A DNA stretch of 8,931 nucleotides from JBBQVS01 sp964250805 (GCA_964250805.1 CAXUHG010000184.1:1-8931), one strand, 5' to 3'; counted from the stretch's first letter, positions 1-6,151 are shown. Numbers and translations: made by a program. Notes: a model not told the origin generated them from the letters alone.

Positions 1-39
1 GGTTCGGGAATGATGCATACATCTTCGCTCTCAAATCTC

Positions 40-1536
40 CTAATCGCGCTTCTTCAAGAATGGTGGCACATCCACCGACTCGTCCTCGTCCTGTTGCTCC
101 TGGCGGCGACCCATACCGCGTAGGCCGCGTAGGTCGTCGAGGCTCCGTTGAGGACGTGTGGGTGGTGGCTGTGGCACGTAGCGTTGTGGAGATGGTGCAG
201 GTTGCTGTTTTTCGGCTGGACGCATTGGCGGTTGCTGCTGCATTCTCTGTACAGGCGGTGTCGTCGCCTGTTGCTGTTGTGGCTGTGGAGGTAACACACG
301 CTGTTGGGGTTGCTCCGATTTCAACGTGTGCAGACGTACCGTGTGCAGTTCTTCCATGCCTGCCGCAATCAGAGTGACGCGCATGGCGTCGTGGAGCGTG
401 GGATCGACAACGGCACCGAAGGTGATATCTGCCGCAGCGTCAATTGCTTGTCCGATGCGCTCAGCGATTTCGTTAACCTCGAACAGCGTCATGTCGTCGC
501 CGCCACTGATATTGAAGAGGACACGTTTGGCACCGCGAATGGTCACGTTCAGGAAGCCGCCTGCGATGGCCTCTTCCGCTGCTTGTTGGGCACGGTTGCG
601 TCCCTGTCCCTGTCCAATGCTCATCAGAGCGGTCCCTGCTTCACGCAACACGCTGCGTACATCGGCGAAATCGACATTGACCATGCCGGGGACGTTGATA
701 ACCTCGGCGATACCCTGCACGCCCTGTCGTAGCACGTCGTCGGCGATTTTGAAGGCGTCGGCAAGGTTGCGGTCACGCCCAACGGTTGAGAGCAGTCGAT
801 CATTGGGTACGGTGATGAGAGCATCGATCTCCGCGCTCAACTCTGAAATACCGTCTTGTGCGATACGGCGACGGCGCGACCCCTCGAAGGTGAATGGAAT
901 GGTGACGATACCAACGGTGAGGGCACCAAGCTTTTTCGCAATAGCAGCGACGACGGGTGCGGCACCTGTACCAGTGCCACCGCCCATACCAGCGGCGATA
1001 AAGACGAGATCGGCGCGTCCGAGTACGGCCTGAATGTCGGCTGTACTTTCGGTGGCGGCACGCATACCAATGGCGGAATTCCCACCCGCTCCCAGGCCCT
1101 TTGTATGGTGATGTCCGAGGCTCACACGGTCCGCGGCAGGAGAAAGAGCCAGGACTTGTGCATCAGTATTCATGGCGACGAAGCGCACGCCGCGCACGCG
1201 TGCGCTCATCATCCGGTTAATCGCGTTCATACCGCCGCCGCCCACGCCGACCACCACGATATCAACGGCGTGTTGTCCTTGTAAAGAAGAGTCGAAGGGG
1301 GAGCGTGCAAACGAATGTGGAGGAGTTACATCACCATCGGTATCGCGTGCTTGCCAGTCGAGTCGAGTCCGTTCGTTGTAGGAATTCATACCTGCTTCTT
1401 CCACCTCTTGCCGGAGTACCGCCCACTGGTCTTCTTGCCGCTCGTACACGTCTGGGCGTGCATTGTTCGTGGCCCGCTCGACCCATTGCTCTTGGGCCAT
1501 TTCACGCTTATCAGCGTCGTGGGACATTGGCTGCAT
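40..1536 (-). CDS. ftsZ: Cell division protein FtsZ, with long N-terminal extension
   Basis: FtsZ is the tubulin-like GTPase that polymerises into the Z ring at the division site. At 498 residues it is longer than the usual 350-400. The GTPase domain starts near residue 91 (VDIVVVGVGGGG). It carries the tubulin signature GGGTGTGA at about 185-192 and the T7-loop motif NVDFADV at 287-293, whose Asp residues activate GTP hydrolysis in the neighbouring subunit. After the core, residues 409-465 form a Gln/Pro-rich, probably disordered linker. The last ten residues, DVPPFLKKRD, match the conserved C-terminal peptide that binds membrane anchors and regulators. About 90 charged residues precede the core, where most FtsZ proteins have 10-30. 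The ATG at 1536 is preceded by AGAGGGGG four bases upstream, and I see no better ribosome site at the later in-frame Met codons 4, 13 and 50. No ftsA or mur gene is adjacent. The identity is secure; the extension is the unusual part. Confidence 0.97.
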   Translation of the reverse strand: MQPMSHDADKREMAQEQWVERATNNARPDVYERQEDQWAVLRQEVEEAGMNSYNERTRLDWQARDTDGDVTPPHSFARSPFDSSLQGQHAVDIVVVGVGGGGMNAINRMMSARVRGVRFVAMNTDAQVLALSPAADRVSLGHHHTKGLGAGGNSAIGMRAATESTADIQAVLGRADLVFIAAGMGGGTGTGAAPVVAAIAKKLGALTVGIVTIPFTFEGSRRRRIAQDGISELSAEIDALITVPNDRLLSTVGRDRNLADAFKIADDVLRQGVQGIAEVINVPGMVNVDFADVRSVLREAGTALMSIGQGQGRNRAQQAAEEAIAGGFLNVTIRGAKRVLFNISGGDDMTLFEVNEIAERIGQAIDAAADITFGAVVDPTLHDAMRVTLIAAGMEELHTVRLHTLKSEQPQQRVLPPQPQQQQATTPPVQRMQQQPPMRPAEKQQPAPSPQRYVPQPPPTRPQRSLDDLRGLRGMGRRQEQQDEDESVDVPPFLKKRD

Positions 1537-1574
1537 GCAACCCCCTCTATCCTACTGTTCTCGACGTAGGCGTG

Positions 1575-1587
1575 TACTATTGTAGTA
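1575..1587. promoter_or_regulatory. Inverted repeat in the ftsZ leader (possible operator)
   Basis: TACTA-TTG-TAGTA is a perfect 5-bp inverted repeat with a three-base centre. It lies between the proposed ftsZ promoter and its start codon, roughly 15-25 bases into the predicted transcript. It could be a repressor site or a small RNA hairpin. The arms are short and chance occurrence is possible. Confidence 0.25.
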
Positions 1588-1607
1588 AGGCATTCTACCT
1601 TTCTCGC

Positions 1608-1636
1608 ATTGTAACAAGAGTGTCAAGCTTTTGCAA
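1608..1636 (-). promoter_or_regulatory. Predicted sigma-A-type promoter of ftsZ
   Basis: On the minus strand TTGCAA (1631-1636) is followed after 17 bases by TACAAT (1608-1613), a good match to the housekeeping consensus. A TTGACA also lies here (1622-1627), but it has no -10 at suitable spacing. The promoter sits downstream of the hairpin at 1649-1710, so ftsZ appears to be transcribed independently of the small gene upstream. Predicted leader length is about 65 bases. Confidence 0.5.
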
Positions 1637-1648
1637 GCCATTCACTAA

Positions 1649-1710
1649 TGTTCATTTCCACAAAAACATCTCGACGCAACTGCGTCGAGATGTTTTTGTG
1701 GAAATGGACA
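1649..1710 (-). terminator. Long symmetrical hairpin, probable bidirectional terminator
   Basis: Arms 1654-1678 and 1681-1705 are perfect 25-base reverse complements around a two-base centre. One mismatch at 1652/1707 lets the pairing extend to 1649-1710. The GC-rich core (CATCTCGACGCA and its complement) is flanked by AAAAA on one side and TTTTT on the other, the usual layout of an intrinsic terminator working in both directions. It begins two bases after the stop codon of the 42-residue gene, so on the minus strand it would end that transcript before ftsZ. The T run is only five long and the stem is longer than typical, so a second role as a stable RNA end is possible. Confidence 0.7.
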
Positions 1711-1711
1711 C

Positions 1712-1840
1712 TTAATCTTTTTTGAGTGAAATGCCGCCACTACTCTCTTTAGCCGCTCTCTTCTCTTTAGCCGCCTCTTTCTTTTGTTTATTCGATTTGG
1801 GCGCGGCCTTCTGCGTCTTCTTTTGCTCTTTATTTGCCAT
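1712..1840 (-). CDS. Small lysine-rich basic protein, 42 residues, unknown function
   Basis: This small gene encodes MANKEQKKTQKAAP, then a middle section rich in Lys, Glu and Ala, ending GGISLKKD. By my count it has 13 Lys and 1 Arg against 5 acidic residues, giving a net charge near +9. There is no Cys, Trp, Tyr or Phe, no signal peptide and no membrane segment. The middle is likely a charged helix or disordered. Evidence that it is a real gene: GGAGGTGAT, fully complementary to the 16S rRNA 3' end, lies five bases before the ATG; a promoter with a palindrome lies upstream; and a strong hairpin starts two bases after the stop. The composition resembles small nucleic-acid-binding tails, but no fold is recognisable and I assign no function. 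It lies between a response-regulator gene and ftsZ, in the same direction as both. Confidence 0.75.
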   Translation of the reverse strand: MANKEQKKTQKAAPKSNKQKKEAAKEKRAAKESSGGISLKKD

Positions 1841-1881
1841 CTCTTATCACCTCCAGACCTGTTGTGAGTTTACGTTGTACT

Positions 1882-1914
1882 ATAGTGATATCACTATTGA
1901 GGCCAGTTCGTCAA
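1882..1914 (-). promoter_or_regulatory. Promoter with 16-bp palindromic operator for the small basic gene
   Basis: ATAGTGATATCACTAT (1882-1897) is a perfect 16-bp palindrome. On the minus strand a TTGACG -35-like hexamer lies at 1909-1914. Possible -10 hexamers overlap the palindrome, for example TATCAC after 18 bases; TATAGT lies beyond at a 24-base spacing that is too long. A dimeric repressor bound here would cover the -10 region. The leader to the ATG is about 40 bases. The palindrome is certain; the promoter hexamer assignment is tentative. Confidence 0.45.
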
Positions 1915-1942
1915 CACGGGCGAAGGGAGAATCTCTTTTTTG

Positions 1943-2368
1943 TTAATTGATCTGCTGGCGTTCCTGGTATGTTGCCAGTGCATGCGTAATCATGCGAAGG
2001 ACACCCCCGACATCCATTGGTTTACGCAACTGATAGATACCACGCTGCTCTAGTTCTTGGGTTGGGAGTGACGCGCTCATCATAATTGCTGGTGGTACAT
2101 GCTGAATGTCGTCCTTTACACGCAAGCGGTCATAGAGTTCCAGGCCGTTGATTCCCGGCAAGCGATAGTCGAGCAACATGAGGCAAGGCCGAATATGGGA
2201 AGCCTTTTCTAACGCGGTCAGACCATCACCTATCACAACAGTGTTATAGGGCGTTTCCTCTTCAATGAGTTGCTGCAGAAAATGCCCAATATCCGCATCA
2301 TCCTCTACGATCATAATAGTTGTGTTTTGCAGACTTTGGGCGGCTGGTGGAATGACCTCCAGTGACAT
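1943..2368 (-). CDS. Stand-alone response regulator receiver domain protein
   Basis: This 141-residue protein is a single CheY-like receiver domain with no output domain. The fold starts after about 15 extra N-terminal residues. The acidic pocket is E22-D23-D24 (IVEDDADIGHF), the phospho-acceptor is D67 (LLDYRLPGINGLEL), the switch Ser is S98 (IMMSAS), and the conserved Lys-Pro pair is K116-P117. All catalytic positions are intact, so it should accept phosphate from a histidine kinase. No kinase is in the window. Single-domain regulators act in phosphorelays or by binding a protein partner, and which applies here cannot be told. The ATG at 2368 is preceded by AGGAAAGGA. Downstream lie the small basic gene and ftsZ in the same direction, but both appear to have their own promoters, so co-regulation is not shown. 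The partner kinase is probably encoded elsewhere. Confidence 0.92.
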   Translation of the reverse strand: MSLEVIPPAAQSLQNTTIMIVEDDADIGHFLQQLIEEETPYNTVVIGDGLTALEKASHIRPCLMLLDYRLPGINGLELYDRLRVKDDIQHVPPAIMMSASLPTQELEQRGIYQLRKPMDVGGVLRMITHALATYQERQQIN

Positions 2369-2414
2369 GTTCGTTCCTTTCCTGGGAGATTTTTGAGTTT
2401 ATCTATAAAGGGAT

Positions 2415-2442
2415 AGTATACTGATATCTAACGGATTTGCAA
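2415..2442 (-). promoter_or_regulatory. Predicted promoter of the response-regulator gene
   Basis: On the minus strand TTGCAA (2437-2442) is followed after 16 bases by TATACT (2415-2420). The -35 is the same hexamer as proposed for ftsZ. The -10 overlaps the short palindrome AGTATACT (2415-2422). The leader to the ATG at 2368 would be about 40 bases. Confidence 0.45.
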
Positions 2443-2491
2443 GAGGTTTAGTGACGAATATTTGTCCCTTGCAAAATACTGGTTAACTTCA

Positions 2492-2525
2492 TTGAATCAC
2501 CTCTATGAGGTGTACAATATGTACA
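2492..2525 (+). promoter_or_regulatory. HAD-gene promoter region with two abutting inverted repeats
   Basis: CACCTC-TAT-GAGGTG (2498-2512) and TGTACA-ATA-TGTACA (2511-2525) are both perfect 6-3-6 inverted repeats sharing two bases. A -10-like TACAAT (2513-2518) lies inside the second. The nearest -35-like element is TTGAAT (2492-2497), only 15 bases away. TTCATT (2488-2493) gives a 19-base spacing, the long spacing seen in promoters twisted open by MerR-type activators. The layout suggests regulated transcription of the HAD gene at 2560. The regulator is unknown. Confidence 0.45.
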
Positions 2526-2559
2526 TAAAACGCGAACAGAAAAATATTACAGGAGCAGT

Positions 2560-3227
2560 ATGATACAGGCACTTATCTTCGATTTTGATGGGCTTATCTT
2601 AGATACGGAGGAGTCAGAATTTCAGTCATGGCAAGAGGTCTTCGCATCGTATAACGCACAGCTTCCACTCGAACAGTGGGCAGTGTGCATTGGGAGTGGT
2701 GCGGATACCTTCGATGTCTACGGCTACCTGGAAGAACAAATTGGGCATGCAGTCCAGCGCGAGGAGATTGCACAAAAACGCCGCATGCGCCACCTGGAGT
2801 TACTTGCACTCAAAACCGTTCTCCCCGGCGTCGAGTCCTACATTCTTGATGCCAAACGTCTCGGCTTGAAACTGGGCGTTGCATCAAGTTCTTCGCGTGC
2901 ATGGGTTACAGGTCACTTAGCACGCCTCGGCCTGTTGCAATACTTCGACTATCTGCGTTGTGGCGACGAGGTGCGACACAAAAAACCTGATCCAGAACTC
3001 TACCTCGACGTACTCAAACATTTTAGCATTACAAGTGAACAAGCCATCGTGTTAGAGGACTCGCCCAATGGCATTCGCGCCGGACAAGCGGCAGGCATCT
3101 TCAGTGTCGCCATCCCCAACGTCGTCACTGGACAACTCCCCCTTGAACACGCCGACCTTCGCCTAGCGTCAATGGCAGATATGCCACTGGAGAAGTTGAT
3201 CGCGCTGGTCGAGAGCAAACAGGAACG
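2560..3227 (+). CDS. HAD-superfamily hydrolase, beta-phosphoglucomutase/phosphatase-like (3' end in gap)
   Basis: The protein belongs to the haloacid dehalogenase superfamily, subfamily IA, with the cap domain inserted after motif I. Motif I is FDFDGLILDT, with nucleophile D8 and acid/base D10. Motif II is the Ser run at 109-112 (VASSSS). Motif III is K141/K142 in HKKPDPELY. Motif IV is E166-D167 in LEDSPNGIRAG, which binds magnesium. The residues between motif I and about 85 form the helical cap that sets substrate choice. Relatives are sugar-phosphate phosphatases and beta-phosphoglucomutase, and the substrate cannot be read from the sequence. AGGAG lies four bases before the ATG. There are 222 complete codons before the N run, close to the usual 215-230 for the family, so the stop probably lies only a few codons into the gap. 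Any apparent reading frame through the N run is an artefact. Confidence 0.93.
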
Positions 3228-3327
3228 NNNNNNNNNNNNNNNNNNNNNNNNNNNNNNNNNNNNNNNNNNNNNNNNNNNNNNNNNNNNNNNNNNNNNNNNN
3301 NNNNNNNNNNNNNNNNNNNNNNNNNNN
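3228..3327. other. Assembly gap, 100 N
   Basis: A run of exactly 100 N is the usual placeholder for a gap of unknown length. It hides the 3' end of the HAD gene and whatever lies upstream of the HEAT-repeat gene, including that gene's ribosome site and promoter. Confidence 0.98.
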
Positions 3328-3328
3328 T

Positions 3329-4015
3329 ATGAATATAAATAGTACTATTGAAGCTATCATACAGGAAGAGCAACAAACGCTTCATCATGGACGCCCTGGC
3401 CTTCCCGCGAAGCGTAAGCAAGCGTGGGCGAAAACCCTTTCACGTGATATATCTTTGCAAGAATGGGAAACTTTGATTGCAGCGCTGATACATGCGAATT
3501 CGATCAGCACACGCGAGATAGGTGCAGTCTTGCTTGGCGACGAGAAAAGCGATTGGAATATCTTCACAAAGTACATACACGAAATTGCCGTAGACGACAA
3601 TTGGGAAGTGCGCGAATGGGCTGTACATCCGCTTGTAATCTGGTGGCAACGAGACGAAGAACCTACTTCTGCCCTCTTCAAAGAATGGCTCAATGCAGGT
3701 GGAAGGCTCCGTAGAGCCATTATCGTTGCTGTTCTCAAGCTCCTCAATAAAGGGAAATGGTCATGTGAAGATGCACTCAAGGTTGTCGATCAAGTCATAG
3801 ACGACTCTGACCCCTATATAATTGCCAATGTTGGCTCCTTCCTCATTGGCGATGGCCTACTGAGAAAGTGTTCTGATATGACGATAGAGGCATTGCGTGG
3901 ATATCTTGCAACAAAGCCATTGTCCGATGATGTAAAGAAAAATATGCAAGGCGTGTTGAAAAGTAAAGCAGCGAAGGAGTATGTAGAGCAATTAAAACAG
4001 ACGATGAACTTGTAA
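3329..4015 (+). CDS. HEAT-repeat protein, AlkD-like (possible DNA alkylation repair family)
   Basis: The visible 228 residues are strongly helical with repeated two-helix units, as in HEAT-like proteins. The segment DDNWEVREWAVHPL (about 89-102), followed by FKEWLNAGGRLRRAIIVAV and then DDSDPYIIANVGSFL, resembles the AlkD-type DNA alkylation repair family, in which stacked repeats form a groove that holds damaged DNA. Two Trp occur near the repeat loops (WW at about 104-105). I cannot confirm the catalytic Asp/Trp/Arg set of true AlkD glycosylases, so it could be a non-catalytic HEAT protein. The ATG at 3329 lies one base after the gap, so the ribosome site is unseen and the true start may be further upstream. 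The gene converges with the radical-SAM gene, with 31 bp between stops. It looks more AT-rich than ftsZ. No clear terminator is visible between the two. Confidence 0.65.
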   Translation: MNINSTIEAIIQEEQQTLHHGRPGLPAKRKQAWAKTLSRDISLQEWETLIAALIHANSISTREIGAVLLGDEKSDWNIFTKYIHEIAVDDNWEVREWAVHPLVIWWQRDEEPTSALFKEWLNAGGRLRRAIIVAVLKLLNKGKWSCEDALKVVDQVIDDSDPYIIANVGSFLIGDGLLRKCSDMTIEALRGYLATKPLSDDVKKNMQGVLKSKAAKEYVEQLKQTMNL

Positions 4016-4046
4016 AAGTGGTTAATCATCACATTCTCTTCTTTGC

Positions 4047-4910
4047 CTATCTACGAGGGGCAATGCCACAAAAACCGGCGTTGCTCCATCCAATTTCAAT
4101 AGCTTTAGTGGATGCATGTTCACAAAGATATTCGTAGAGCGTATGAGCCTTCGTTGTCTCTTTCCAATCCTGTTCCGTTTTTGCAAAGAGACTACGCGCC
4201 GTTCGTTCGCCTCCCGAACCATCTCCATCGACAACTGTATCGACGACTATGCGTTGCGCTCCACTATTGAGCAAGCGTTGACCAAATGCCTCAACGGTTG
4301 TATAAGGTAGGCACGGACTCACTGTGATTTGCGTATGAATCCCGTTCTCGCTTGCTGTTCGCACTAGTCCCCAACGCTTCTCTAACAGTGGGCCACCTTT
4401 ACGATGTTTCAAATACGCTTGGTCGTCGGTTTCGATTGTAACCGATAACCACGCGTAAGGAATGGATTGCAAGAATGATAGGTCGCGCTCCGCAAGTGGT
4501 GAACGTGTTTGAATGACAAGCAGGTCGAGGTCTGGATAACGTGCAAAGACCTCAAGGCATTGGCGCGTCATCAGGTGGATATTTTCGAGCGGTTGATAGG
4601 GATCGGTGGTGCTGCTCATAAAAATACGCAACTTACGTCGCGTCTCTGGTTTCATCTTTGCTAGTGTCTTGTCTAACAATGTCGCGGCATTTGTCTTGAC
4701 TTGTACTGCCTCGCCCCATGTGGCAGTAAACCCGCTAAAAGACCAGTTGGGGAGAAATTGCGCGTAGCAATAGAGGCCACACGTCGTCTGTCCGAAGCCG
4801 CATCCAATGTATGCCGAGAGTGCGTGTGTAAATGGATATGGTCCCTCGGCTAAAAATCCATTGTGCTGGGGTGTCAAAATTCCTTTTGCCTCTTTGAGTG
4901 TGACTTGCAT
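4047..4910 (-). CDS. Radical SAM protein, spore photolyase (SplB)-like family, atypical Cys cluster
   Basis: The 287 residues match the COG1533/SPL-like radical-SAM group. Evidence includes SSTTDPYQPLE (99-109), the TRSPL strand (135-139, compare TKSPL in relatives) followed by RDLSFL, and SVTIET (156-161). The iron-sulfur cysteines are C37, C44 and C48 in YIGC-GFGQTT-C-GLY-CYAQ. This is CX6CX3C, whereas the standard spacing is CX3CX2C. Reading the codons on the minus strand confirms the spacing, so it is not a translation slip. A further Cys, C281, lies six residues before the end (NAGFCGIAPRR). Spore photolyase itself has a functional C-terminal Cys, but homology of this one is not shown. 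The reaction is unknown; relatives reverse UV spore damage or are uncharacterised. The nearest purine-rich site, AAAGGGGA, lies about ten bases before the ATG. It converges with the HEAT/AlkD-like gene, which hints at DNA repair only weakly. Confidence 0.85.
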   Translation of the reverse strand: MQVTLKEAKGILTPQHNGFLAEGPYPFTHALSAYIGCGFGQTTCGLYCYAQFLPNWSFSGFTATWGEAVQVKTNAATLLDKTLAKMKPETRRKLRIFMSSTTDPYQPLENIHLMTRQCLEVFARYPDLDLLVIQTRSPLAERDLSFLQSIPYAWLSVTIETDDQAYLKHRKGGPLLEKRWGLVRTASENGIHTQITVSPCLPYTTVEAFGQRLLNSGAQRIVVDTVVDGDGSGGERTARSLFAKTEQDWKETTKAHTLYEYLCEHASTKAIEIGWSNAGFCGIAPRR

Positions 4911-4956
4911 AAATATCTGTTCCCCTTTCCTCTTTTATTGTATATAATTATATCTC

Positions 4957-4972
4957 TTTACACATTTGTAAA
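4957..4972. promoter_or_regulatory. Inverted repeat in the divergent intergenic region
   Basis: TTTACA-CATT-TGTAAA is a perfect 6-4-6 inverted repeat between the divergent radical-SAM and ligase genes. On the minus strand TTTACA (4967-4972) could serve as a -35 upstream of an AT-rich stretch containing TATAAT (4947-4952), but the spacing to that hexamer is short (14). On the plus strand TTGTAA (4966-4971) is 17 bases from a poor -10 (TACGTA). A protein bound here would sit between both promoters. The repeat is certain; its role is inferred. Confidence 0.35.
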
Positions 4973-5043
4973 CCTCTTAGCTATGCAATACGTACTATCA
5001 GAAAGCACTGTAGTAGAGTTCGCCTTTTATGCGAGGAGCAAGC

Positions 5044-6150
5044 ATGGAGTCACGTTTTACGCTGGGGATCGAGGAAGAGTTTCAGTTAGTGGATCAGCAG
5101 ACGGGCGAGTTACGCTCTTGTGCGGACGCTATTATCGCGAAGGGAGCCGACTCGTTAGGCGAGCAACTCAAGCAGGAGATGTCGCAATCGACGATAGAAC
5201 TGGTCTCGAATATTCTACCGGATATCGTGACGGCACGCGAAGAGGTACGTGCAACGCGTGCCGAGCTAGCCCGCTTGGTCAATGAGGAGGGGCTGGCGAT
5301 TATCAGCGCGGGTACTCATCCCAGTTCGTCGTGGCGCGATCAGGCGAATACAGAGGGCGAACGCTATATCGAGTTAGCCGAAGAATACCAGGATGTTGTG
5401 CGCTCCGACCTGATTTTCGGGCTGCATGTGCATGTCGGGGTCGAGAGTAAAAACCTTGCCATCACGATTCTCAATCAGGTGCGGACATGGCTGCCGCACA
5501 TCCTGGCACTCTCAACCAACGCCCCGTTCTGGTCGGGGCGAATGACTGGCCTCAAATCGTATCGTGCGGTACAATGGAAACGCTTTCCCCGTAGTGGCGT
5601 GCCCTACGTCTTCTCTTCGTGGGACGATTTCGACAGATATGTACAGGACTTGATAGATATGGGTAGTATCGACGATGGCAAGAAAATTTGGTGGGATGTT
5701 CGACCTCATGCCTTTTTTGATACCGTCGAGTTTCGCGTTTGCGATATGCCTTCAACGATGGAGGACACGTTGGCAATTGCCGCTCTGTGTCAAGCGATGG
5801 TGGCGAAGTTAGCGCGATTGTACACGCAAGGTAAGAGTGTTCCGATTGTCAAAAGCCGCTATATCGAGGAGAACAAGTGGCGTGCAATGCGCTACGGGTT
5901 GGATGCTGAATACGTCGATTTCACTCAAAAGCGGCGTCTTTCCATGCGCGACTCGATACGTGAGTTGCTCGCTTTTGTTGATGAGGTGGTAGATGAACTT
6001 GGCAGTCGTCGTGAGATAACTTATCTCCACAACTTGCTCGCTGATAGACAGGGAACGGGTGCAGATAGGCAAATGGCTATCTATCGAGAGACGCAAGATA
6101 CGCAAAAGGTCATCGAGTTTTTGTTAGAGCGCACAATGCAAGGAGTATAA
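5044..6150 (+). CDS. ybdK: YbdK-type carboxylate-amine ligase (glutamate-cysteine ligase family 2), copy 1
   Basis: The protein belongs to the GCS2 family, ATP-dependent enzymes joining a carboxylate to an amine. E. coli YbdK has weak glutamate-cysteine ligase activity, and related actinobacterial enzymes make gamma-glutamylcysteine. Motifs in order: GIEEEF (8-13) for metal/ATP binding, HVHVG (128-132), WKRFPRSG (178-185), WWDVRPH (216-222), DTVEFRVCDMPST (226-238), ENKWRAMRYGLDAE (276-289) and GTGADRQ (337-343). The 368-residue length is normal. An in-frame ATG exists at 5029, but GAGGAG (5033-5038) lies inside that longer frame, five bases before the ATG at 5044. The 5044 start also aligns exactly with the start of copy 2. 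The next gene's ribosome site lies within this gene's last codons, so the pair is an operon. The physiological substrate is not known. Confidence 0.93.
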   Translation: MESRFTLGIEEEFQLVDQQTGELRSCADAIIAKGADSLGEQLKQEMSQSTIELVSNILPDIVTAREEVRATRAELARLVNEEGLAIISAGTHPSSSWRDQANTEGERYIELAEEYQDVVRSDLIFGLHVHVGVESKNLAITILNQVRTWLPHILALSTNAPFWSGRMTGLKSYRAVQWKRFPRSGVPYVFSSWDDFDRYVQDLIDMGSIDDGKKIWWDVRPHAFFDTVEFRVCDMPSTMEDTLAIAALCQAMVAKLARLYTQGKSVPIVKSRYIEENKWRAMRYGLDAEYVDFTQKRRLSMRDSIRELLAFVDEVVDELGSRREITYLHNLLADRQGTGADRQMAIYRETQDTQKVIEFLLERTMQGV

Positions 6151-6151
6151 C

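Noticed and set aside
183..300. CTGTTGCTG-type short repeats as a possible tandem repeat or CRISPR-like array
   Set aside because: They are in-frame Gln/Pro codons of the FtsZ linker; there is no constant repeat-spacer period.
326..1033. Long plus-strand open frame (235 codons) opposite ftsZ
   Set aside because: It is fully antisense to the conserved FtsZ core, has low-complexity Ser/Ala/Arg composition and no family motif, and is a by-product of codon bias in ftsZ.
1921..1942. GAGAATCTC followed by TTTTTT as a terminator near the response-regulator stop
   Set aside because: The T run is on the plus strand, where no gene ends, and the stem would need a one-base loop, so it cannot form a stable terminator.
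3228..3342. Apparent extension of the HAD protein through the N run to YEYK
   Set aside because: The frame is only open because N codons are not stops. The protein is already near full length before the gap, and the bases after the gap belong to the HEAT gene start region.
4016..4046. GTGGTTAATCATCAC as a terminator between convergent genes
   Set aside because: Only about five imperfect pairs with no GC-rich stem and no T run on either strand.
5029..5043. ATG at 5029 as start of ligase copy 1
   Set aside because: The ribosome site GAGGAG lies inside this longer frame, correctly spaced for the ATG at 5044, and copy 2 aligns with the 5044 start.
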